In this document: positions 15,028 to 23,255 of the stretch, piece by piece
How positions within the stretch are numbered: the first letter of the stretch is position 1
How the letters are laid out: each line of letters begins with the position of its first letter
Assembly (NCBI GenBank): GCA_035620975.1
Contig: DASPFV010000085.1
Location: 1 to 36,227 of the forward strand
DNA length: 36,227 nt
Direction: 5' to 3'
DNA from: DASPFV01 sp035620975
GTDB taxonomy: Bacteria > Acidobacteriota > Vicinamibacteria > Vicinamibacterales > 2-12-FULL-66-21
Program-made: the position numbers and the translations under genes
The notes under the pieces: generated by a model
Database searches by the model: none
Seen by the model: only the letters and a program-made list of their open reading frames with translations
Told to the model about the DNA's origin: nothing

Positions 15028-17280
15028 ATGCCCACCATCGGGCAGTCGGTGCCGCGCCGGGAAGGGCGCGCGAAAGTCACGGGGCAGGCGCGGTACGTGG
15101 ACGACGTGGCGCTGCCGGGGTTGATGTATGGGGCCACCGTGCGGAGCTCCGTGGCCCGCGGCATCCTGAGGGACGTCCGCTACGACCCGTCCATTCCCTG
15201 GAGCGAGATTACGGTGGTGACCGCCCGGGACATCCCCGGCCGGAACCGCGTCGCGCTGATCGCCGACGATCAGCCCTGGCTCGCCGACGACCGTATCAAC
15301 CATCCAGAAGAGCCGGTCGTGCTGCTGGCGCACCACGATCGCCATCTGCTCGAAGAGGCCCGACGGAAGGTCATCCTGGACATCGAGCCGCTGCCACCCG
15401 TCTTCACTATCGAGGACTCGCTCGCCCGTCGCGAGATCGTCTGGGGCGACGACAACATCTTCAAGTCCTACCTCGTCGCCCGCGGCGACGTGGATGCGGC
15501 GCTGGCGTCCGGCGATCTGGTAATCGTGGAAGGCGTGTACGAGACCGGCGCCCAGGAGCAGCTCTACATCGAGCCGAACGGGATGCTGGCGGTGGCGAGC
15601 GCGGCCGAGGGCGTGTCGGTGCGCGGCTCGATGCAGTGTCCTTATTACGTGCACCGCGCGCTCATGGCGCTCTTCGATCTGCCGGCCGAACGCGTGCGGG
15701 TCGTCCAGATGGAGACCGGCGGCGGGTTCGGCGGAAAAGAGGAGTACCCCTCGATCATCGCGGGTCACGCGGCGCTGCTGGCGTGGAAGGCGGGGCGGCC
15801 GGTCAAGCTGATGTACGACCGGGCCGAAGACATGGCGGCGACGACGAAGCGGCATCCGTCGCGCACGCGCCACCGGACGGCGGTCACCCGCGAGGGCGTC
15901 CTCGTGGCGATGGATGTCGACTTCGTGATCGACGGCGGCGCCTACTGCACGTTGTCGCCCGTCGTGCTCTCGCGAGGCACGATTCACGCGCCGGGTCCGT
16001 ACTACTGCCCCAGCGTGCGTCTGCGCGGGCGGGCCGTGGCGACGAATGCCCCCCCGCACGGCGCGTTCCGCGGCTTCGGCGCGCCGCAGAGCCTCTTCGC
16101 GCTGGAGCGGCACATGGATCGCGTGGCCGGAGCCGTAGGCCTGGCGCCAGACGAGCTGAGGCGGCGCAATTTCATCAAGACGGGCCAGCCCAGTGCGGTC
16201 GGTCAGGTCATCCGCGATCCGGTCGACATGGACGCCCTCCTGGATCGTGCGTGCGAGCTCTCGGACTACCACGCGAAGCGGGCGCGGTTCGCGGCCGACA
16301 CCGGCGTGGCGGGAGTCCGCCAGGGCATCGGGTTCGCCTGCTTCATGCACGGCGCGGGCTTCACGGGCTCGGGAGAGGATCACCTCGCCTCGGTCGTGGC
16401 GGTCGAAGCCCGCCCGGACGGCCGGATCGCCGTCCTCACGTCGAACACCGAGATCGGCCAGGGGACGAATACGATCTTCGCCCAGATTGCCGCGGATGCC
16501 CTGGGCCTGACACCCGAGGCCATCCTGGTCGCGCAGCCCGACACCGCCTTCGTGCCCGACAGCGGGCCGACCGTGGCCTCGCGCACGTGCATGGTGGTCG
16601 GACGGCTCGTGGAGGCCGCGGCCGCCGGCCTTCGACGGATGCTGGTGAAGGCAGAGCTGCTGGCCGAGCACGCGTCGGGCGACGATGTGAGGCGCGCGTG
16701 TATTCAGTACATCTCGCAGTTCGGCGCGCTTCGCTCGACGGCGCAGTACCAGCCGCCTCCCGGCCTGCGCTGGGACGACCGGTTGTATCAGGGCGACGCC
16801 TACGGCACGTATGCCTGGGCGGTCTACGTGGCGGAGGTGTCGGTCGATACCGCGACGTACGAAGTCCGCGTCGATGATTTCGTCGCCGTGCAGGAGGTGG
16901 GGAAAGTCATCAACCCGGTTCTCGCCACCGGGCAGATCGAAGGAGGCGTCGCGCAGGCGATCGGGTGGGCGCTCTACGAGCGGGTGGTGTGGCGCGAAGG
17001 GCGGATGCTGAACGCGCAGATGACGAACTACATCATGCCGACGTCGGTGGATCTTCCGCCGATCCGCGTGTTCTTCGAGGAGCGGCCCTACCCGTACGGT
17101 CCGGGCGGGGCGAAGGGGATAGGCGAGCTGCCCATGGACGGCGCCGCGCCTGCCATCGCCAACGCCGTTGCCCATGCCCTCGGCGTCGATCCTCGCGTGG
17201 TGCCGCTGACGCCGGAAGTCGTCATGGAGCTGTTGGAGTGCCGCAGCTCGCCCCACGGAGCTGGCGGCTCGGGCAGCTGA
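15028..17280 (+). CDS. Xanthine dehydrogenase-family molybdenum-binding (large) subunit
   Basis: 750 residues from the ATG at 15028. The hammerhead domain opens with IGQSVPRREGRAKVTGQARYVDD. The Mo-cofactor domain shows YETGAQEQLYIEPNGMLA, METGGGFGGKEEYPS, NAPPHGAFRGFGAPQSLFALERHMD, NTEIGQGTNTIFAQIAADALG and GGAKGIGELPMDGAAPAIANAVA, where Glu700 is the conserved active-site base. The absence of the AYXCSFR motif argues against CO dehydrogenase. It should hydroxylate a heterocycle or aldehyde; the substrate is not predictable, though purines, nicotinate-like compounds and aldehydes are typical. It is the first gene of an operon with the 2Fe-2S and FAD subunits. No XdhC-like maturation gene lies nearby. 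Confidence 0.95.
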   Translation: MPTIGQSVPRREGRAKVTGQARYVDDVALPGLMYGATVRSSVARGILRDVRYDPSIPWSEITVVTARDIPGRNRVALIADDQPWLADDRINHPEEPVVLLAHHDRHLLEEARRKVILDIEPLPPVFTIEDSLARREIVWGDDNIFKSYLVARGDVDAALASGDLVIVEGVYETGAQEQLYIEPNGMLAVASAAEGVSVRGSMQCPYYVHRALMALFDLPAERVRVVQMETGGGFGGKEEYPSIIAGHAALLAWKAGRPVKLMYDRAEDMAATTKRHPSRTRHRTAVTREGVLVAMDVDFVIDGGAYCTLSPVVLSRGTIHAPGPYYCPSVRLRGRAVATNAPPHGAFRGFGAPQSLFALERHMDRVAGAVGLAPDELRRRNFIKTGQPSAVGQVIRDPVDMDALLDRACELSDYHAKRARFAADTGVAGVRQGIGFACFMHGAGFTGSGEDHLASVVAVEARPDGRIAVLTSNTEIGQGTNTIFAQIAADALGLTPEAILVAQPDTAFVPDSGPTVASRTCMVVGRLVEAAAAGLRRMLVKAELLAEHASGDDVRRACIQYISQFGALRSTAQYQPPPGLRWDDRLYQGDAYGTYAWAVYVAEVSVDTATYEVRVDDFVAVQEVGKVINPVLATGQIEGGVAQAIGWALYERVVWREGRMLNAQMTNYIMPTSVDLPPIRVFFEERPYPYGPGGAKGIGELPMDGAAPAIANAVAHALGVDPRVVPLTPEVVMELLECRSSPHGAGGSGS

Positions 17281-17312
17281 GAGCTGGCCGTTGAAAGCCG
17301 GACTGAGGACCC

Positions 17313-17786
17313 ATGTTCCACCTGCGGTGTCGCGTGAACGGCGAACCCGTCGAGGTCGAGACGCACCCGATGGCGCGGCTGCTCGACGTGCTCCGGCAGG
17401 AGCTGCGGCTGACGGGGACGAAGGAAGGCTGCGGCGAAGGCGAGTGCGGCGCCTGTTCCGTGCTGATCGACGGCCGTCTGGTCAACAGTTGCCTGGTCCC
17501 GGCGCTGCAGGCAGAGGGCACCGGCATCACGACCATCGAAGGAGTGGCCGACCGGGATCGGCTCCACGCCGTGCAGCAGGCCTTCATCCTTCACGGCGGC
17601 GCCCAGTGCGGGATCTGCACGCCCGGGATGGTGCTGGCGGCCGTCACGCTGCTGGAGGAGAACCCGCGGCCGTCCGTCGACGAGATCCGGACGGCGCTGG
17701 CGGGCAACCTGTGCCGCTGCACCGGCTACATGCGGATCGTCGAGGCCGTCCTGCACGCGTGCGGCCCGGAGCAGGACCGCGGATGA
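17313..17786 (+). CDS. Xanthine dehydrogenase-family 2Fe-2S (small) subunit
   Basis: 157 residues. It has the plant-ferredoxin-like N-terminal domain with Cys40, Cys45, Cys48 and Cys60 (EGCGEGECGACSV, then NSC). The helical second domain has Cys99, Cys102, Cys134 and Cys136 (QCGICTPGMVLAA and NLCRCTGY). All eight ligands for the two 2Fe-2S clusters are present. It passes electrons from the Mo centre to the FAD subunit. It begins 32 bp after the large-subunit stop; its stop overlaps the FAD-subunit start (ATGA), so the subunits are probably made in stoichiometric amounts. Confidence 0.97.
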   Translation: MFHLRCRVNGEPVEVETHPMARLLDVLRQELRLTGTKEGCGEGECGACSVLIDGRLVNSCLVPALQAEGTGITTIEGVADRDRLHAVQQAFILHGGAQCGICTPGMVLAAVTLLEENPRPSVDEIRTALAGNLCRCTGYMRIVEAVLHACGPEQDRG

Positions 17787-18637
17787 GATCGTACCTGCCG
17801 TCCTACGATCTCCGCGCGGCGGCGAGCCTCGAGGAGGCCTTGCGCCTGCTGGCCGAGTCGCCCGGTGGCTGGCGACCCTTTGCCGGGGGCACCGACCTCA
17901 TGGTCCTCTTCGAGGCCGGCGCGCTGTCGCACCGGCGCTTCCTGAGCATCTGGGGCCTCCGCGAGCTGCGCGGGATCGAGGTCACCGGCGAGGCGATCAC
18001 GCTCGGCGCGCTGACCACCTACACCGACGTGCTGCGCCACGAAGTCCTGCGGCGCGAGTTCCCGCTGCTGTGCCGGGCCGCCGCCGAGACCGGCGGTGTC
18101 GCGACGCAGAACCGCGGCACGCTCGGCGGCAACATCGCCAACGCGTCGCCCGCGGCCGACACGCCACCGGCGCTCCTCGTGTACGACGCGTCGCTCGAGC
18201 TGATCTCGGTTCGAGGCGTTCGCGTCGTCGCCTACGACCGCTTTCACACGGGCTACAAGCAGATGGATCTTGCGCCGGACGAGCTCATCCGCGCCGTCCG
18301 GCTGCCCCGCGGGAGGGCGGGGTGGATGCAGTCGTACCGCAAGGTGGGGACGCGGCGCGCGCAGGCCATCTCGAAACTGTGCTTCGCCGGCGCGCTGGAC
18401 GTCGTGGGCGGGAGGGTGCGGGATGCCCGACTGGCCTTCGCCAGTGTCGCGGCTACCGTCGTGCGGGCGCGACAGGCCGAAGCGGTCGTGCAGGGGCAGG
18501 TCCCTGGTTCCGAGCTGGCCCGGCGCGCCGTCGACGCGCTCGCGTCCGACATCGCGCCGATCGACGACCTTCGCTCGAGCGCACGGTATCGCCTCCGCGT
18601 CGCGCAGAATCTGCTGGGCGGCTTTGTTGCTGGATAG
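17783..18637 (+). CDS. Xanthine dehydrogenase-family FAD-binding (medium) subunit
   Basis: 284 residues from the ATG overlapping the upstream stop by 4 nt. RPFAGGTDLMVLFEAG (31-46) is the first FAD-binding loop and TQNRGTLGGNIANASPAADTPPALL the second. The C-terminal FAD_binding_5/CO_deh_flav_C portion includes SYRKVGTRRAQAISKLCFAGAL. It completes the three-subunit hydroxylase (order large-small-medium) and passes electrons to NAD+ or another acceptor. The next gene on the strand is separated by 145 bp carrying a long hairpin element, which probably marks the operon end. Confidence 0.95.
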   Translation: MRSYLPSYDLRAAASLEEALRLLAESPGGWRPFAGGTDLMVLFEAGALSHRRFLSIWGLRELRGIEVTGEAITLGALTTYTDVLRHEVLRREFPLLCRAAAETGGVATQNRGTLGGNIANASPAADTPPALLVYDASLELISVRGVRVVAYDRFHTGYKQMDLAPDELIRAVRLPRGRAGWMQSYRKVGTRRAQAISKLCFAGALDVVGGRVRDARLAFASVAATVVRARQAEAVVQGQVPGSELARRAVDALASDIAPIDDLRSSARYRLRVAQNLLGGFVAG

Positions 18638-18680
18638 AGCCGGGTCAGGAGGTCAGCCCGGGGCAGCCGTGGGTGCCAAT

Positions 18681-18753
18681 GGGGTCAGGTCTTGCAATGA
18701 CGTACATGGGCGCGCCCGTCGTCCGCCGGTACGTCATTGCAAGACCTGACCCC
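18681..18753. repeat. Palindromic element, copy 1 (25-bp perfect arms)
   Basis: The left arm 18681-18705 (begins GGGGTCAGGTCTTGCAATGA) and right arm 18729-18753 are exact reverse complements over 25 bp, separated by 23 bp that hold the smaller palindrome GGGCGCGCCC (18708-18717). The element fills half of the 145-bp gap between the FAD-subunit gene and the HtrA-like gene. The right arm is identical to that of copy 2 at 24336-24360. As RNA it would form a very stable hairpin. It resembles REP/MITE-like non-autonomous elements; no transposase lies in the window. Confidence 0.92.
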
Positions 18754-18782
18754 GCTCGCCGCTCGTCGCATAAGATCTCACG

Positions 18783-20789
18783 ATGCGCGCTGCCGCGGCC
18801 GCCCTGGTCTCTCTCGCGTTCGTCTGTCTGCCATCCCGGCTCGTCGCGCAGGAGCAGCGGCCCGCCATCCAGGCGGCGCTCGACAAGGTCGCCCCTGCCC
18901 TCGTGCGCATCCACGTCGTCACGCTCGACCACCGGGACGGCCGCGAGCTGAAGCGCGAGGCGTCGGGCAGCGGGACGATCATCAGCCCCGACGGCCACGT
19001 CGTCACGAACCACCACGTCGCCGGGCGGACGCGCTCGATCCTCTGCACGCTGGCCACCCGGGAAGAGATTCCCGCCGAGCTCGTGGGGACGGATCCCTTG
19101 TCGGACATTGCCGTGCTGAAGCTCCGGCCGCCGGCGTCCCGCCGCTTTCCGTACGCGACGTTCGGCACGTCGGCGGGGCTCCGGGTGGGCGATCCCGTGC
19201 TCGCGCTCGGCAGCCCGCTCGCTCTCTCGCAGTCGGTCACCATGGGGATCGTCAGCAATACGGAGATGATCCTCCCGGGCATGTTCTGGCCCTTCAACCG
19301 CATGACGCTCGACGGAGAGGACGTGGGATCGATCGTCCGCTGGATCGGGCACGACGCGCCCATTTTCGGCGGCAACTCCGGCGGACCGCTCGTCAATGCG
19401 GCAGGCGAGATCGTCGGCGTGAACGAGATCAGCATGGGCCTGGCCGGCGCCATCCCCTCGGACCTCGCACGCGCCGTGGCCGAAGCGATCATCCGCGACG
19501 GCCGGGTGCGACGGGGCTGGCTGGGCCTGGAGGTCCAGCCGCTCCTGAGATCGTCGGGCCGCAGCCGCGGTGCGCTCGTGGGAGGCGCGATCGCCGGGTC
19601 GCCGGCAGAACAGGCCGGAATCCACTCGGGGGACATCCTGCTGGCCCTCGGCCCGCACGACGTGAACGTCCGCTTCGCCGAGGAGGTCCCCGTTTTCAAC
19701 CAGCTGGTCATGCGGCTGCCGATCGGCCAGCCGGTCGAGGCGCGCGTGCTCCGCGATGGCACCGAGCGCACGATCCGGCTCGTGCCGGTCGAGCGCGAGC
19801 CGGTCGAAGCGACGGTGCGCGAGCTGCCCGGACTCGGCATCACCGCATCGGACGTGACCGCCTGGGCCGCCAAGGAGCTGCGCCGCCGCCGCGATGGCGC
19901 CCGGGTCCGCGGGGTCCGGCCGGGCGGCCCGGCCGCAGAAGCCAGGCCCGATCTGCGCGAGGACGATGTGATTGTCGAGGTGAATGGAGAAGAAGTCCGT
20001 GACCTGACGGGCCTCCAGGAGCGGCTGGCTCAGATTCCCTCCGCGGCTTCGGCACGGGCGCACGCGCTGCTGGCCTTCGATCGAGGAGGCGAGCGCCTCC
20101 TGACCGTCGTGAATCTGAGGCCTCCCGGGCTCGAAGATCCGGGGCTCGAAGCGCGGAAGGCCTGGGTGCCGGTGACCGTGCAGGTCCTGACCCGCGAGCT
20201 GGCCGAGATGCTGGGCCTGCCCGGCCGGACCGGCGTCCGCGTAACCAGCGTGATCGGCGGCTCGGCGGCCAGAGCCGGACTCGAGGTCGGCGATATCGTG
20301 ACCGCGATCGACGGCGAGCGCCTGGAGGCGGTGCAACCGTCCGACGGCGAGCTCTTCGCCACGCTGATCCGCCAGTACCGGATCGGGTCCATCGTGTCGC
20401 TCACCGTGCGCCGCGGCTCTGCCGAGCGTGTGATTCCCGTCACGCTCGAGGCTTCCCCCCGGCTGCCACGCGAGATGAAGAAATACGAGGACCCGAGCTT
20501 CGAATTCCGTGTTCGGGACGTGGCGGCGGCGGATCGGCTCGAGGAGCGGATTCCGGACGACGAAGGGGGCGTCCTCGTGGATGCCGTGCGCGAGGGCGGC
20601 TGGGCAGCCCTCGGTCAACTCGCCGTCGGGGACCTGCTGCTCGCGATCGACGGCGAAGCGGTGTCGAGCGTCGAACAGGTACAGGACAAGATGTCGCGCA
20701 TCGCCGAAGCCCGGCCCACCGCAGTCGTCCTTCGCGTGCGCCGGGGAATCCGGACGTTCTTCGTCGAACTCCAGACCGGGTGGCGGTGA
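18783..20789 (+). CDS. HtrA/DegP-like serine protease with multiple PDZ domains
   Basis: 668 residues from the ATG at 18783. Signal peptide: residues 1-23 (ending RLVAQE). The trypsin-like domain spans about 28-240 with GTIISPDGHVVTNHHVAG (His78), TDPLSDIAVLKL (Asp108) and FGGNSGGPLVNAAG (Ser199), a complete triad. PDZ-like segments follow: RRGWLGLEVQPL to SPAEQAGIHSGDILLALG (about 245-310), LGITASDVTAWAAKELRR to LREDDVIVEVNGEEV (about 345-405), VTVQVLTRELAEMLGL to ARAGLEVGDIVTAIDGE (about 465-525), and a C-terminal one near DDEGGVLVDAVREGGWAALGQLAVGDLLLAIDGEAVSSVEQ (about 590-645). Four PDZ units is more than the usual one or two of DegP/DegS. It is probably a periplasmic quality-control protease. 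A degenerate relative follows immediately. Confidence 0.93.
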   Translation: MRAAAAALVSLAFVCLPSRLVAQEQRPAIQAALDKVAPALVRIHVVTLDHRDGRELKREASGSGTIISPDGHVVTNHHVAGRTRSILCTLATREEIPAELVGTDPLSDIAVLKLRPPASRRFPYATFGTSAGLRVGDPVLALGSPLALSQSVTMGIVSNTEMILPGMFWPFNRMTLDGEDVGSIVRWIGHDAPIFGGNSGGPLVNAAGEIVGVNEISMGLAGAIPSDLARAVAEAIIRDGRVRRGWLGLEVQPLLRSSGRSRGALVGGAIAGSPAEQAGIHSGDILLALGPHDVNVRFAEEVPVFNQLVMRLPIGQPVEARVLRDGTERTIRLVPVEREPVEATVRELPGLGITASDVTAWAAKELRRRRDGARVRGVRPGGPAAEARPDLREDDVIVEVNGEEVRDLTGLQERLAQIPSAASARAHALLAFDRGGERLLTVVNLRPPGLEDPGLEARKAWVPVTVQVLTRELAEMLGLPGRTGVRVTSVIGGSAARAGLEVGDIVTAIDGERLEAVQPSDGELFATLIRQYRIGSIVSLTVRRGSAERVIPVTLEASPRLPREMKKYEDPSFEFRVRDVAAADRLEERIPDDEGGVLVDAVREGGWAALGQLAVGDLLLAIDGEAVSSVEQVQDKMSRIAEARPTAVVLRVRRGIRTFFVELQTGWR

Positions 20790-20790
20790 A

Positions 20791-20850
20791 ACCTGGCACC
20801 TGGTGCCTGGAAACAGGTTCTGGTGCCTGGTGCCGGCTCCAGGTGCCTGG
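20791..20850. repeat. 20-bp-period GGTGCCTGG repeats
   Basis: GGTGCCTGG occurs at 20802, 20822 and 20842, a spacing of exactly 20 bp, preceded by the inverted copy in ACCTGGCACC. GGCACC-T-GGTGCC (20795-20807) is a perfect short palindrome. It lies in the 86-bp gap between the active and the degenerate protease genes, upstream of the latter's ribosome-binding site. Confidence 0.7.
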
Positions 20851-20875
20851 TTCGCAGTGGTGGTAGGAGTAATCA

Positions 20876-21676
20876 GTGACGAAGCAGGCGTTGACGGGGA
20901 TTCTTGCGGTGCTCACGCTCTGGGCCGGCGCGGCGGGGGCACAGGACTTCCGGGTCGGCGCGCGGGACGTGATTCGCAAGTGGCAGGACGCGGTGGTGAA
21001 CGTCAGGATCGTCCTGAAGGTGCGCATGTCGATGGGTGGCCGGGAGGTCCAGGCCATGGACGACTCCGTGGACACTGTCGGCACGGTGATCGATCCGTCG
21101 GGGCTGACGGTGCTGTCCCTGCGCACGCTCAATCCCGGCGGAATGATGAACAAGCTGATGGGATCGGCCGGCGGCGGCCAGCCGCCGATGGAGATCACCA
21201 GCGAGCCGTCGGACGTGAAGATCCGGCTCGCTGACGGCGAGGAGCTGCCGGCAAAGATCGTGCTCCGCGACGAGGACCTCGACCTGGCGTTCCTGAGACC
21301 GACGACGGCGCCGGGGAAGCCGCTGGTGGCAGTGAGCCTGTCCGACTCCGGGCGGCCCGCGGTGCTGGACGAGGTCCTCGTCCTCTCGCGGCTCGGGCGC
21401 GTCGGCGCGTGGACGGCGTCGGCCTCGGTCTACGACATCGGCGCGATCATCGAGAAGCCGCGCACGTTCTTCGTGCTGGCCGGCACGACCCCGGCCGGCA
21501 TGGGCGTCCCGGCATTCCTCGCAAACGGAAGGATCGTCGGCCTGCTGACGCTGCGGCAGGTCGAGACCGCCCGGACGGGGATGTTCGCGATGATCGGCGG
21601 CACCGAAGGCATGGGTCTGCTGCCGGTAATCCTGCCGGCCGCCGACGTGCTGGAGATCGCGGAGCAGGCGAAATAG
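20876..21676 (+). CDS. Degenerate trypsin-fold protein (HtrA paralogue without catalytic His and Ser)
   Basis: 266 residues from a GTG at 20876, with AGGAG at 20865-20869. Signal peptide: residues 1-22 (LTLWAGAAGAQ). The trypsin-like outline is recognisable. GTVIDPSGLTVLSLRTL (69-85) aligns with GTIISPDGHVVTNHHV of the preceding gene, putting Arg83 where the catalytic His should be. RDEDLDLAFLRP keeps the Asp (Asp136). AGMGVPAFLANGRIVGLL (207-224) aligns with GNSGGPLVNAAGEIVGV, replacing the Ser with Met209. There is no PDZ domain. It is very probably secreted and not proteolytic, and may bind substrates or regulate the adjacent HtrA protein; that role is inference. Same strand and close spacing suggest co-expression. 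Confidence 0.75.
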   Translation: MTKQALTGILAVLTLWAGAAGAQDFRVGARDVIRKWQDAVVNVRIVLKVRMSMGGREVQAMDDSVDTVGTVIDPSGLTVLSLRTLNPGGMMNKLMGSAGGGQPPMEITSEPSDVKIRLADGEELPAKIVLRDEDLDLAFLRPTTAPGKPLVAVSLSDSGRPAVLDEVLVLSRLGRVGAWTASASVYDIGAIIEKPRTFFVLAGTTPAGMGVPAFLANGRIVGLLTLRQVETARTGMFAMIGGTEGMGLLPVILPAADVLEIAEQAK

Positions 21677-21734
21677 GCGTGCTGACGGCGTAACAGTAGT
21701 TGCAGTGATCGAGCCGGCCAGGTGACGAGCTCGA

Positions 21735-21770
21735 ACCAGGAGCCAGGACCCGGAACCCGGCACCCGAAAC
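21735..21770. repeat. Low-complexity CC(A/C)GG-rich spacer tract
   Basis: Short degenerate units of the form ACCAGGAGCC, AGGACCCGGA, ACCCGGCACCC lie in the 126-bp gap before msrB. They share GGCACC/CCCGG words with 20791-20850 and with the repeat inside the GT-C gene at 30103-30260. No terminator or promoter is evident. Confidence 0.4.
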
Positions 21771-21802
21771 CTTGAATCCCAGGCTACATTGGAGCGCTAA
21801 CG

Positions 21803-22207
21803 ATGCAGCAGAGCGAGACGTTCGCAGTCGTCAAGACGGAAGAGGAGTGGCGCCGGATCCTGACGCCCGAGCAGTTCATGGTGCTGCGGCAGCACGCGAC
21901 CGAGCGGCCGGGGTCGTGCGCGCTGCTCCAGGAGAAGCGCCCGGGCACCTTCAACTGCGCGGGCTGCGGACAGCCGCTCTTCAAGGCCGAGCGGAAGTTC
22001 GAAAGCGGGACGGGCTGGCCCAGCTTCTTCGCGCCGATTGAAGGCGCGATCGGGACGACGGTCGATCGCAGCCATTTCATGACGCGCACCGAGGTGCACT
22101 GCAGCCGGTGTGGCGGCCACCTCGGCCACGTGTTCGACGACGGCCCGCCACCCACCGGACTGCGCTACTGCATCAATGGGGTAGCGCTGAATTTCGAGCC
22201 CATCTGA
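21803..22207 (+). CDS. msrB: Peptide-methionine (R)-S-oxide reductase
   Basis: 134 residues from the ATG at 21803, with GGAG about 8 nt upstream. NCAGCGQPLF (Cys52, Cys55) and EVHCSRCGGHLGHVFDDG (Cys100, Cys103) bind the structural zinc. GTGWPSFFAPI, DRSHFMTRTEV and GLRYCINGVALNF complete the SelR domain, with Cys123 as the catalytic cysteine in the RYCIN motif. It reduces the R epimer of methionine sulfoxide. There is no signal peptide, so it is cytosolic. The stereochemical counterpart msrA is in the same window at 33989 but in a separate unit. The stop falls beside the 22210-22463 inverted-repeat element. Confidence 0.97.
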   Translation: MQQSETFAVVKTEEEWRRILTPEQFMVLRQHATERPGSCALLQEKRPGTFNCAGCGQPLFKAERKFESGTGWPSFFAPIEGAIGTTVDRSHFMTRTEVHCSRCGGHLGHVFDDGPPPTGLRYCINGVALNFEPI

Positions 22208-22209
22208 TG

Positions 22210-22463
22210 TTGCCGATTGCCGAGTGCGGAATGCCGGATGCTTTTTCGCCATTGCGTGGTTCCTGATTGTCGCCGATTTCGATAGCGCCCGGCCACGAAG
22301 CGCGGAATCCGTAGCGGCCCGGGAGGGTGGCCCGCGCGCCGCGGCGACGTCGGCACCAGGTGGCGCAGACGTGAGCGAATCCGCAATCCACAATCGCCAA
22401 TCACCAATCGACAATCCCGCATTGCTGAAATGCAATCGGCAATCCGCACTCGGCAATCGGCAA
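22210..22463. repeat. About 254-bp segment bounded by 32-bp inverted repeats
   Basis: Left end 22210-22241 begins TTGCCGATTGCCGAGTGCGG; right end 22432-22463 is its reverse complement at 29 of 32 positions. Additional CAATC words lead into the right end from about 22381. The segment occupies almost exactly the 258-bp gap between the convergent stops of msrB (22207) and the zinc-ribbon gene (22466). Short frames inside read through the repeat and show no protein-like features, so I see no gene. MITE-like ends are the best description. Confidence 0.75.
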
Positions 22464-22465
22464 TG

Positions 22466-23179
22466 TCATTTCCCGATTAGGGCTCTCAGCATTTCGTGGA
22501 GCGCCCGGGTGTCGCTGGTCGTGACGGCGTTGGGTGTGCCGGACGAGGCGCGCGCCCCGAGCCGCTGGGCGTCGCGCAGGCGCTGCTGCTCGTCCCTGAG
22601 CTCCTGGATCTCGAGCTGGCGCACGCGTTCCATGCCGCCGGCGCGGATGAACGAGACGATCTGGTGCAGCTCGCCGGCATCGAGGAACGTTCCGTGGCTG
22701 CGGCAGACGTCGACCACGGCGCCGGAGACCCGGCCGAAGTTGACGCGGTTCATCATCTTGCCGCACCGCAGGCAGGGGCGGTAGCGCACCGGCCCGCGGG
22801 TCTCGACGACGGCCCGCGTCCCGAGCCGGTGGAGCACCGCGGCCTGGCTCGAGCGATCGGCGCAGAGCCGCTCGAACACGTCCGCGTCGACCCACACGCC
22901 ATCGCAGGCCTCGCACTCGAGGAGCGGCGTCGCGCCGAGATCGAGGCGCCGCAGGGCCTCGCGGCAGGCCGGGCAGCGGAGGTCGGCGCCGGCCGCTTCG
23001 GTGCGGGCGCGTGCCGCCCCGCAATGCGGGCAGTACGCCGCACCGTCGAACATCAGCGCGAAACACGACGGGCAGCTCACGGTCGCGAGGCGCGCGCGGC
23101 AGTAGGGGCAGCGCCGCGCGGACGGGTCCGCGGCCGCGCCACAGTTCGGGCAGTGCAGCGAGCCGGCGTTTGTCGTCAT
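22466..23179 (-). CDS. Multi-zinc-ribbon protein with two TFIIB-type zinc ribbons
   Basis: 237 residues from the ATG at 23179. Four C-x2-C pairs form two ordinary zinc ribbons in the first third (LHCPNCGAAADPSARRCPYC and VSCPSCFALMFDGAAYCPHC). Two zf-TFIIB units follow: LRCPACREALRRLDLGATPLLECEACDGVWVDADVFERL and YRPCLRCGKMMNRVNFGRVSGAVVDVCRSHGTFLDAGELHQI, the second with a Cys/His set. A charged helical tail (RQLEIQELRDEQQRLRDAQRLG) could form a coiled coil. It is cytosolic with no catalytic motif; a scaffold or nucleic-acid/protein-binding role is plausible. It is divergent from the SPFH gene (76-bp spacer), and the next gene but one there is another zinc-ribbon protein, so the three probably act together. 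Confidence 0.87.
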   Translation of the reverse strand: MTTNAGSLHCPNCGAAADPSARRCPYCRARLATVSCPSCFALMFDGAAYCPHCGAARARTEAAGADLRCPACREALRRLDLGATPLLECEACDGVWVDADVFERLCADRSSQAAVLHRLGTRAVVETRGPVRYRPCLRCGKMMNRVNFGRVSGAVVDVCRSHGTFLDAGELHQIVSFIRAGGMERVRQLEIQELRDEQQRLRDAQRLGARASSGTPNAVTTSDTRALHEMLRALIGK

Positions 23180-23202
23180 GGGCTGGCCGTAGAATAATGC
23201 GC

Positions 23203-23223
23203 GTTCAAGGTTCAAGGTTCAAG
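23203..23223. repeat. GTTCAAG tandem triplet
   Basis: Three head-to-tail copies of GTTCAAG plus a partial fourth (GTTCGA), lying in the 76-bp spacer between the divergent zinc-ribbon and SPFH genes. The period of 7 bp is exact. It is probably slippage-derived; a promoter role is unproven. Confidence 0.8.
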
Positions 23224-23255
23224 GTTCGATTCGCTGTGTGTCTGGAGGCGTTGAC

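Noticed and set aside
15028..18637. Aerobic carbon monoxide dehydrogenase (CoxLSM)
   Set aside because: The large subunit lacks the AYXCSFR active-site motif; the gene set is better described as a generic xanthine-dehydrogenase-family hydroxylase.
22224..22784. Possible 186-residue gene between msrB and the zinc-ribbon gene
   Set aside because: Its codons read through the CGGCAATC repeats and then antisense to the zinc-ribbon gene; no protein-like pattern.
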